In this document: positions 1-5,086 of the stretch, one piece after another
Numbering within the stretch: position 1 is the first letter of the stretch
Layout of the letters: every line of letters begins with the position of its first letter
Notes under the pieces: generated by a model
Databases searched by the model: none
What the model was told of the DNA's origin: nothing
The model's input: only the letters and a program-made list of their open reading frames with translations
Source: JBDKTK01 sp039680225
Lineage (GTDB): Bacteria > Desulfobacterota > Syntrophia > Syntrophales > UBA4778
Length of the DNA stretch: 7,047 nt
NCBI GenBank assembly: GCA_039680225.1
Contig: JBDKTK010000164.1
Location: 1 to 7,047 of the forward strand
Direction of reading: 5' to 3'
Position numbers and translations under genes: made by a program

Positions 1-2035
1 AACCCAGTCCAAGCAAATTCAAAATGATGTCGACCACCTTTATGCCAACAAAGGGCACAAGCAGGCCTCCCGCCCCGAAGATCAGGAGATTGCGCCTCAG
101 GAGCGCGGCCGCGCTCGCGGGTTTGTACCTCACTCCCCTCAACGCCAGGGGGATCAGCATCGGGATGATCAGGGCATTAAAAATTACCGCCGAGAGGATC
201 GCGGTCGCGGGGCTCGCCAGGTGCATGATATCCAGTACCCGGAGCTGCGGATAGCGCGCTGCAAAAATTGCCGGGATGATCGCAAAGTACTTGGCAACGT
301 CATTGGCGATGCTGAATGTGGTCAGGGCTCCCCTCGTGATCAGGATCTGCTTGCCTATCTCAACTATGTCGAGCAGCTTGGTAGGGTTCGAATCCAGATC
401 AATGATATTCGCCGCCTCGCGGGCCGCCTGTGTTCCCGCGTTCATTGCCACGGCGACATCGGCCTGGGCTAGAGCGGGAGCGTCATTGGTACCGTCCCCG
501 ATCATCGCGACAAGGTGCCCCTCTTCCTGGTATTTGCGGATGAGGTACAGCTTCACGTCCGGTTTCGCTTCGGCCACGAAATCGTCGATCCCGGCCTCCG
601 CCGCGATGGTTGCCGCGGTCAGGGGATTGTCCCCCGTGATCATAACCGATCTGATGCCGAGCTGGTGCAGCTGCGAGAGGCGCGCCTTGATTCCTTCCTT
701 GAGCACATCCTTGAGCCTCACGATGCCGAGCACCGTTTTGCCTTCGGCGACCAGCAGCGGAGTCGATCCCTCGCGGGAAATATCGGCCGTGGCCAGTACT
801 ACCTTTTCAGGCACCGTGCCGCCCTTTCCCGTGACAAAGTCCCTGGTGGCTTCGAATGACCCCTTGCGGACCTCGCGACCATCCCAGTTTATGCCGCTCA
901 TCCTTGTGTCGGCGCTGAACGGGAAAAAAACGGACCCCCCGGGCGGGCGGATCTCGCTGCCCCTCACCCCCAGCTTTTCTTTAGCCAGAACCACTATGCT
1001 CCTCCCCTCGGGAGTGTCGTCGGCAAGCGATGAATAAAGGGCGGCGGTTACCAGTTCCTCAGTAGTGACTCCTTCCGCCGGTATGAATTCCGTAGCCACC
1101 CTGTTGCCCAGAGTGATTGTGCCGGTCTTGTCCATGAGCACGACATCCACGTCCCCTGATGCCTCGACGGCCCGGCCGCTCATCGCGATAAAATTGCTCC
1201 TGAGCAGACGGTCCATGCCGGCGATGCCTATGGCGGGAAGCAGTCCGCCGATCGTTGTCGGCATCAGGCAGACAAGGAGAGAAACCAGGACAACAACCTC
1301 GGTTCTGACCTGCATGAAACCGGCAAAGAAATCCAGAGTGACCACAACCACGATAAAGGCCGCGGTGAGGCCGATGAGCAGGATATCCAGCGCCTTCTCG
1401 TTGGGCGTTTTCTGGCGTTTCGCGCTCTCCACCATGCCAATCATCTGGTCGAGAAATGTCTCGCCGGGGTTCGCGGTGATTCGCGCCCTGATGTTGCCGG
1501 AGAGCACCCGTGTGCCCCCGGTGACTCCGCTGCGGTCTCCTCCCGATTCCCTGATAACGGGGGCCGATTCTCCCGTGATCGCCGATTCATCAATGAGGGC
1601 CACGCCCGCGATGATCTCGCCGTCGCCGGGGACCGTCTCGGAATCGGAGATTGCGACTATATCGCCCTTGCGCAGGTCCATTGCAGAGATTTTTTCGACG
1701 CGCCCGTCCGGCAACAGTCTATGTGCAAATGCCTCCGTCCGGCTCTTTCGCAGGGATTCCGCCTGGGCCCTGCCCTGGCCCTCCGCGAGCGCTTCGGCGA
1801 AATTGGCAAAGAGGATGGTAAACCAGAGCCAGACCGTAATGTGGATATCAAAGCCGAAATTGCCGGGTGTGAAAAGATGATAGACCGCAATCGCCAGGGT
1901 CAGGGCCGAAACGATTTCGACTATCAGCATGACGGGATTTCTCGCCATGACCCGCGGGTCAAGCTTGGTGACGGAATCCCGAAGGGCCTGCCAGACCAGC
2001 CGCGACTGGAATATGTGGATGCGTTTTTCCTTCAT
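1..2035 (-). CDS. kdpB: Potassium-transporting P-type ATPase subunit B (KdpB), complete except for the stop codon
   Basis: KdpB is the ATP-hydrolysing subunit of the inner-membrane KdpFABC complex, which takes up K+ at very low external concentrations. The frame gives 678 residues, against about 682 in E. coli. Motifs seen: the N-terminal RNPVML segment at the first membrane helix; TGES at 154-157 (actuator domain); MPTTIGGLL with P259 in TM4; DKTGT with the phosphorylated aspartate D302; FSADTRMSG in the nucleotide-binding domain; GDGTNDAPAL with D514 and D518; and D579/K582 in SIANDVAKYF of TM5. The last visible residues (LNLLGLG) match a KdpB C-terminus, and base 1 supplies a T that fits an immediate stop outside the window. 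The ATG lies 2 nt after the kdpA stop with no clear Shine-Dalgarno, so translational coupling is likely (inference). S157 aligns with the E. coli serine in TGES whose phosphorylation inhibits the pump at high K+. kdpC is expected next, off the edge. Confidence 0.97.
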   Translation of the reverse strand, partial: MKEKRIHIFQSRLVWQALRDSVTKLDPRVMARNPVMLIVEIVSALTLAIAVYHLFTPGNFGFDIHITVWLWFTILFANFAEALAEGQGRAQAESLRKSRTEAFAHRLLPDGRVEKISAMDLRKGDIVAISDSETVPGDGEIIAGVALIDESAITGESAPVIRESGGDRSGVTGGTRVLSGNIRARITANPGETFLDQMIGMVESAKRQKTPNEKALDILLIGLTAAFIVVVVTLDFFAGFMQVRTEVVVLVSLLVCLMPTTIGGLLPAIGIAGMDRLLRSNFIAMSGRAVEASGDVDVVLMDKTGTITLGNRVATEFIPAEGVTTEELVTAALYSSLADDTPEGRSIVVLAKEKLGVRGSEIRPPGGSVFFPFSADTRMSGINWDGREVRKGSFEATRDFVTGKGGTVPEKVVLATADISREGSTPLLVAEGKTVLGIVRLKDVLKEGIKARLSQLHQLGIRSVMITGDNPLTAATIAAEAGIDDFVAEAKPDVKLYLIRKYQEEGHLVAMIGDGTNDAPALAQADVAVAMNAGTQAAREAANIIDLDSNPTKLLDIVEIGKQILITRGALTTFSIANDVAKYFAIIPAIFAARYPQLRVLDIMHLASPATAILSAVIFNALIIPMLIPLALRGVRYKPASAAALLRRNLLIFGAGGLLVPFVGIKVVDIILNLLGLG

Positions 2036-2037
2036 GC

Positions 2038-3741
2038 TCAGAAAACCGTACCCGCCACGAGAAACAGATGTTCAAGGAGAGGCCCCAGCGCAAAGACGGG
2101 GAAAAACGTCAACGCGCCGACTACAAAAATAACGCTGATCAGCATTAAAACGAAAAGCGGCCCCGTCGTGGGAAATGAAGCGGCCCCGGCCGGCACGATC
2201 TTTTTTTCCGCCAGCGACCCGGCAATTGCCAGGGCCGGCAGAATGGTCGCGAAGCGACCGATCAGCATTGCCAGGGCGGTCAGAAGATTATAGAAAACAG
2301 TGTTGGCATTGAGACCGGCAAAGGCGGAACCGTTGTTTCCGGATGTCGAGGCAAAAGCATAAATTATCTCGGTGAGCCCGTGGGGGCCGGGGTTCCCCAA
2401 CCCGGCAATGCCCGCCCTGGTGGAAACGGCTGCGGCCGACATAATCAGCAGCGTCAGGGCCGGGGTAAGGATGACGACAAGGGACATCACCATTTCAAAC
2501 GCTTCCAGTTTCTTGCCGATGAATTCCGGGGTGCGCCCGATCATCAACCCGGCAAGAAACATTGTCAGGATCGCATAGACAATCATCCCGATAAGGCCCA
2601 CGCCCACTCCCCCGAATATGACCTCGCCCGTCGCCATGTTGAAGATAAGGACAAGGCCGCCGAGCGGCAGGAAGCTGTCGTGCATGCTGTTGACGGCCCC
2701 GCAGGATGTAACGGTCGTGGACTGGCCGAAGAGGATAGAGTTCACGATGCCGAAGCGCACCTCTTTCCCCTCCATATTCGCCCCGCCCGCAATCCCGGCC
2801 TTGGCAAGCAGCGGATTGCCCTGCAGCTCCGCAGCAGCGATCGCGGCGAGCCCCCCCAGGAATAAAAGCATCATCGCCAGGTAAACGGCCCACCCCTGGC
2901 GGCGGTTCTTCAGCATGGCCCCCAGGGTGAACGGCAGGGCGGCCGGGATAATGAGCAGCCCCAATACCTGCATGAAATCCGTCAGCGGCGTCGGGTTCTC
3001 GAAAGGATGGGCGGAATTGACGTTAAAGAAGCCGCCCCCATTGGTGCCGAGCACCTTGATCGCGACCTGAGAGGCTGCCGGGCCCCGGTAAATGGACTGG
3101 GCCTGTCCCTCGAGCGTTTGCGCCGGCGCAGGCCCGCTCAGGGTCTGGACAGCGCCTTGCGAAACCAGAACGAACGCCCAGATGATCGCAAGCGGCAAAA
3201 GAACGTACAGGACCGATCTTGTGAGGTCCACCCAGAAGTTGCCGATTGTGGTGATCCCTTTGCGAACGAATCCGCGGATCAGCGCGATTGCCGCGGCCAT
3301 GCCGACGGCTGCGGAGAGGAAATTCTGGACGGCAAGTCCCGCCATCTGCACAAGGTGGCTCATGGTCTGTTCGCCGCTATATGACTGCCAGTTGGTATTG
3401 GTCGCAAATGAAACAGCCGTGTTCAGCGCCGTGTCCCAGCGGATTGGGCCGAACCCCGCCGGATTGAGCGGGAGCAGGTTCTGGACCATTTGCAAAAGGA
3501 AGAGGAGGATTATGCCGCTTATATTAAATACGGCAAAGGACCAGGCATAGTTTTTCCAGGTCATTTCAGAGCGGGGGGCTATGCCTGCACACCTGTAAAT
3601 CAGGTTCTCCAGCGGCCCCAGCACGGGTGAGATGAAAATCCTCCGGCCGGCGTAGATTTGTGCCATGTACCAGCCGAGGGGAATCGCCGCCAGCGTGAGG
3701 GCGACAGGGAAAATTAATAAAGGAATAAGGTCCGTATTCAA
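2038..3741 (-). CDS. kdpA: Potassium-transporting ATPase subunit A (KdpA)
   Basis: KdpA is the K+-binding, channel-like membrane subunit of the Kdp pump, related to the SKT/Trk superfamily with four pore repeats. From the TTG at 3741 the protein has 567 residues (E. coli 557) and about ten hydrophobic segments. All four selectivity-filter regions are present: SFATNTNWQS near 111-120, TNGGGFFNVNSAHPFENPT near 233-251, TSCGAVNSMHDS near 345-356 and STSGNNGSAFAG near 465-476. The start is uncertain. No ATG is available in frame. TTG 3741 gives an N-terminus (MNTDLIPLLIF) typical of the family. TTG 3789 would add 16 polar residues, and the AAAAGG upstream sits only 2 nt from it. TTG 3741 overlaps the TGA of a short out-of-frame ORF, so re-initiation is possible. 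It is first in the operon, 2 nt ahead of kdpB. No KdpF-like hydrophobic peptide precedes it. Confidence 0.96.
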   Translation of the reverse strand: MNTDLIPLLIFPVALTLAAIPLGWYMAQIYAGRRIFISPVLGPLENLIYRCAGIAPRSEMTWKNYAWSFAVFNISGIILLFLLQMVQNLLPLNPAGFGPIRWDTALNTAVSFATNTNWQSYSGEQTMSHLVQMAGLAVQNFLSAAVGMAAAIALIRGFVRKGITTIGNFWVDLTRSVLYVLLPLAIIWAFVLVSQGAVQTLSGPAPAQTLEGQAQSIYRGPAASQVAIKVLGTNGGGFFNVNSAHPFENPTPLTDFMQVLGLLIIPAALPFTLGAMLKNRRQGWAVYLAMMLLFLGGLAAIAAAELQGNPLLAKAGIAGGANMEGKEVRFGIVNSILFGQSTTVTSCGAVNSMHDSFLPLGGLVLIFNMATGEVIFGGVGVGLIGMIVYAILTMFLAGLMIGRTPEFIGKKLEAFEMVMSLVVILTPALTLLIMSAAAVSTRAGIAGLGNPGPHGLTEIIYAFASTSGNNGSAFAGLNANTVFYNLLTALAMLIGRFATILPALAIAGSLAEKKIVPAGAASFPTTGPLFVLMLISVIFVVGALTFFPVFALGPLLEHLFLVAGTVF

Positions 3742-3785
3742 CCTCGAATTTTTCGACTGATTATATTTCTGTCCGGGAGGAACAT
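3738..3785 (-). CDS. Possible 15-codon leader ORF overlapping the kdpA start
   Basis: An ATG at 3785 lies exactly 6 nt after AAAAGG (3792-3797). It opens a frame encoding MFLPDRNIISRKIRG and ends in TGA at 3740-3738. That TGA shares two bases with the probable kdpA start TTG at 3741 (sequence TTGA), a layout typical of translationally coupled genes. The peptide is basic and polar, so it is not KdpF, which is a hydrophobic single-span peptide. It could be a translated leader that delivers ribosomes to kdpA. It could also be a chance ORF, or the result of a one-base sequence error that split the true kdpA start. No homology can be claimed for so short a peptide. Confidence 0.3.
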   Translation of the reverse strand: MFLPDRNIISRKIRG

Positions 3786-3791
3786 GCAAGA

Positions 3792-3797
3792 CCTTTT
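3792..3797 (-). promoter_or_regulatory. Shine-Dalgarno sequence upstream of kdpA
   Basis: AAAAGG on the minus strand is the only good ribosome-binding site before kdpA. It is 6 nt from the out-of-frame ATG at 3785 and only 2 nt from the in-frame TTG at 3789. It therefore favours initiation at the short leader ORF rather than at the longest possible kdpA start. Confidence 0.5.
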
Positions 3798-3807
3798 ACA
3801 TTTACAA

Positions 3808-3831
3808 CAATTTATAATTACTACAAAATTG
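3808..3831. promoter_or_regulatory. Inverted repeat over the candidate -10 boxes
   Basis: The half-sites CAATTT (3808-3813) and AAATTG (3826-3831) are exact inverted copies separated by 12 bp. The dyad covers the candidate -10 elements of both divergent promoters. This is a plausible site for a dimeric regulator, but AT-rich dyads of this length can occur by chance. Confidence 0.3.
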
Positions 3832-3849
3832 CAGGTTTTTTATTGTCCG

Positions 3850-3859
3850 TTGCCGGCAA
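3850..3859. repeat. 10-bp perfect palindrome TTGCCGGCAA
   Basis: TTGCCGGCAA is its own reverse complement and lies in the divergent spacer between the candidate -10 boxes and the DUF1614 start. It could be an operator half or an unrelated short palindrome. No known binding motif was matched. Confidence 0.25.
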
Positions 3860-3883
3860 AAATGTTTGTTGCCCCGTCTCGCC

Positions 3884-3901
3884 ACATCATGAAAATGATG
3901 T
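3884..3901 (+). promoter_or_regulatory. 7-bp stem with GAAA tetraloop in the DUF1614 leader
   Basis: ACATCAT (3884-3890), GAAA (3891-3894) and ATGATGT (3895-3901) form a perfect 7-bp hairpin. Read on the plus strand the loop is a GNRA-type tetraloop, which is stabilising in RNA. It ends 33 nt before the ATG of the DUF1614 gene, so it would lie in that gene's 5' untranslated region if the upstream TATAAT is used. No T-run follows, so it is not an intrinsic terminator. It could equally be a DNA operator. Confidence 0.4.
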
Positions 3902-3934
3902 TAAGATGGCTGAAAAATCGCCGGAAGCGATCTC

Positions 3935-4618
3935 ATGTTTTCTTCGCCTTTCCTCGCATTTTTCTTTTTCCTTTACCTGGTGATCCTGGGGGTGCTCTTC
4001 GCGGTCCTGCAGGTCGGGGCCATAACTTTCGTTTTCACCAGGATCGGCGTCCCGGCTGAAACGGTCTTCACCCTGCTGCTCCTGTCCCTGCTGGGCAGCT
4101 ACATAAATATCCCGCTCAAGCGGATGCACTCCGATTTGATAGAGCCCGGACGGATTATCAGCTTTTACGGCTGGAAGTTCGAAGTGCCCGGCGCGCTCCG
4201 CCGCAAGGAATCCGTCCTGGCGGTGAACCTGGGCGGGGCCATTGTCCCGTCGCTGGTTTCACTTTATCTGGTCCTTACGAACATTGATATCCTCCTGCCG
4301 ATTGCTCTCGCCGTCGGCATTGTATCACTCATCGTTTTCAGGCTCGCCAGGCCCCTCAAGGGAGTGGGCATAGTGATTCCCACCTTTGTCCCGCCGATAG
4401 CGGCCGCCGTTACCGCACTCATAATCTCCCGGCCCGACGCCCCGATCATCGCCTATATCGCCGGCACGATGGGGACCCTGATCGGTGCGGACATCCTCAA
4501 CCTGAACAAAATTTCAGGGCTCGGAGCCCCCGTGGCGTCCATCGGCGGGGCCGGGACATTCGACGGCGTTTTCCTGACGGGGATCATCGCCGTATTGCTG
4601 ACGTCGTTCGGGATCTGA
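3935..4618 (+). CDS. DUF1614 family multi-spanning membrane protein
   Basis: This 227-residue protein is very hydrophobic, with about six or seven membrane segments, roughly 7-34, 40-58, 94-115, 118-135, 148-165, 169-189 and 208-226. It fits DUF1614, a family of unknown function, recognised by the C-terminal glycine-rich block: GTLIGADILNL at 180-190, GLGAPVASIGGAGTFDG at 195-211 and FLTGIIAVLL near 213-222. Other family-like features are AVNLGGAIVPSLVSLYL near 96-112 and the cytosolic-looking stretch at 61-92, which contains FYGWKFEVPG. The ATG at 3935 has GGAAG 7 nt upstream. It is divergent from kdpA, but this position alone does not show a role in K+ transport. D186 and D210 lie in or at the edge of membrane segments within Gly-rich contexts and are the obvious candidate functional residues. 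Family assignment is from remembered motifs. Confidence 0.85.
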   Translation: MFSSPFLAFFFFLYLVILGVLFAVLQVGAITFVFTRIGVPAETVFTLLLLSLLGSYINIPLKRMHSDLIEPGRIISFYGWKFEVPGALRRKESVLAVNLGGAIVPSLVSLYLVLTNIDILLPIALAVGIVSLIVFRLARPLKGVGIVIPTFVPPIAAAVTALIISRPDAPIIAYIAGTMGTLIGADILNLNKISGLGAPVASIGGAGTFDGVFLTGIIAVLLTSFGI

Positions 4619-4693
4619 GCCTCCTTCCCGCCCTTTCTAAGGTTACAGCCGATTCAAATCTCTTTCGTTTAGTGGCAGATTTAATAAAAAAAC

Positions 4694-4697
4694 GGAG
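4694..4697 (+). promoter_or_regulatory. Shine-Dalgarno that fixes the GTG start of the first DUF1059 gene
   Basis: GGAG sits 6 nt before the GTG at 4704, just after an A-rich stretch. It supports a GTG start for a gene too short and too unusual in its start codon to be obvious. The preceding spacer from 4619 shows no convincing terminator or promoter. Confidence 0.6.
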
Positions 4698-4703
4698 AGA
4701 TAC

Positions 4704-4880
4704 GTGGAAAAAGTCCTTGCCTGCAAAGACATGGAAACGGACTGCAATTTCGAAGCGCGGGGGAAGACCGAGGACGAGATCCTGGAAAAGTATTTCAAGC
4801 ACGTCCGCGAAAGCCATAACGTCCATGACCCCGAGAAGCTGATCGACTGGGTCCGGAAAAAAATCAGAGAGGAAGATTGA
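4704..4880 (+). CDS. Small DUF1059 family protein, first tandem copy
   Basis: This gene encodes 58 residues beginning MEKVLACKDMETDCNFEARG, from a GTG start with a well-placed GGAG. It matches the DUF1059 pattern as I recall it: Cys-x-Asp, a second Cys followed by an aromatic residue, Gly-x-Thr-x-x-Glu, then a helix with spaced His residues. Here these are C7, C14-N-F16, G20-K-T22, E25, H33, H38 and H41. The Cys/His arrangement could bind a metal such as zinc, but no function is established and this is inference. There is no signal peptide or membrane segment, so it is likely cytosolic. It is followed 2 nt later by a paralogue, and the two are probably co-transcribed. Whether the DUF1614 gene 85 nt upstream is in the same transcript is unclear. 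Confidence 0.85.
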   Translation: MEKVLACKDMETDCNFEARGKTEDEILEKYFKHVRESHNVHDPEKLIDWVRKKIREED

Positions 4881-4882
4881 CC

Positions 4883-5086
4883 ATGCCCGGCAAAAAAGAA
4901 AAGAGGCCGGCCAAGGTCCTCAGGTGTGGCGAGCTCGGCCTGAAATGCAATTTCGAAGCGTTCGGCGAGACCGAGGAAGATGTCCTGAAAAAGATCGAAA
5001 AACACCTCCACACGGACCACGCGATACATGAATACGATAAATGGATAGACGCCTGCCGGACCCGGGTGAGAGACACTCACAGGTAA
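4883..5086 (+). CDS. Small DUF1059 family protein, second tandem copy
   Basis: This 67-residue paralogue of the preceding gene has an extra basic N-terminus (MPGKKEKRPAK) and C-terminus (TRVRDTHR). The conserved positions C15, C22-N-F24, G28-E-T30, H41, H46 and H49 have exactly the same spacing as in the first copy, and both share a CNFEA core. The ATG at 4883 is preferred over the TTG at 4877 because GGAAG lies 7 nt upstream and the ATG falls 2 nt after the previous stop, indicating coupled translation. The function is unknown; metal binding or a small regulatory role is possible. Its last 10 bases overlap the convergent pncB 3' end, which leaves no room for a classic terminator between them. 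Confidence 0.85.
   Translation: MPGKKEKRPAKVLRCGELGLKCNFEAFGETEEDVLKKIEKHLHTDHAIHEYDKWIDACRTRVRDTHR

Larger units (their letters stand above)
3790..3934. promoter_or_regulatory. Divergent kdpA / DUF1614 control region
   Basis: This AT-rich stretch separates the minus-strand kdp operon from the plus-strand DUF1614 gene and must hold the promoters for both unless transcription enters from further away. On the plus strand it has a perfect TATAAT at 3813-3818 but no recognisable -35 at normal spacing. On the minus strand TATAAA (3816-3811) is a plausible -10, placing a start about 20 nt before the leader ATG, again with a poor -35. Poor -35 boxes fit activator-dependent promoters; kdp operons are commonly activated by KdpE, although no KdpD/KdpE genes lie in this window. 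I did not recognise a riboswitch. Confidence 0.5.

Noticed and set aside
276..1880. Long plus-strand open frames (276-1037 and 1065-1880) opposite kdpB
   Set aside because: They are antisense to a clearly conserved kdpB. Their residues are Ser/Pro/Arg/Ala-rich without domain character, which is the usual by-product of GC-rich codon use on the other strand.
1721..2865. Plus-strand frames opposite the kdpB start and kdpA (1721-2293, 2380-2865 and similar)
   Set aside because: They lie antisense to strongly conserved membrane-protein coding sequence, show no recognisable motif and have no supporting ribosome sites.
3790..3934. Search for a kdpF gene upstream of kdpA
   Set aside because: No minus-strand frame here encodes a short hydrophobic single-span peptide. 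The only candidate, the 15-codon ORF at 3785-3738, is polar and basic.
3887..4129. Minus-strand 80-residue frame at the start of the DUF1614 gene
   Set aside because: It is the antisense shadow of the hydrophobic N-terminus of DUF1614, which produces a highly charged Glu/Gln/Arg-rich translation with no family features.
4619..4703. Promoter or terminator between the DUF1614 gene and the first DUF1059 gene
   Set aside because: There is an AT-rich patch before the GTG start, but no -10/-35 pair at normal spacing and only a 4-bp CCTT/AAGG stem without a T-run.
4643..5080. Minus-strand 145-residue frame across the two DUF1059 genes
   Set aside because: It is antisense to both conserved small genes and itself looks duplicated only because the sense genes are paralogues.
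5066..5080. Possible intrinsic terminator GTGAG/CTCAC
   Set aside because: The stem is only 5 bp, is not GC-dense and is not followed by a T-run on either strand.
4877..5086. TTG start at 4877 for the second DUF1059 gene
   Set aside because: The ATG at 4883 has a better codon and a well-spaced GGAAG, and it leaves a 2-nt gap after the upstream stop instead of an overlap.
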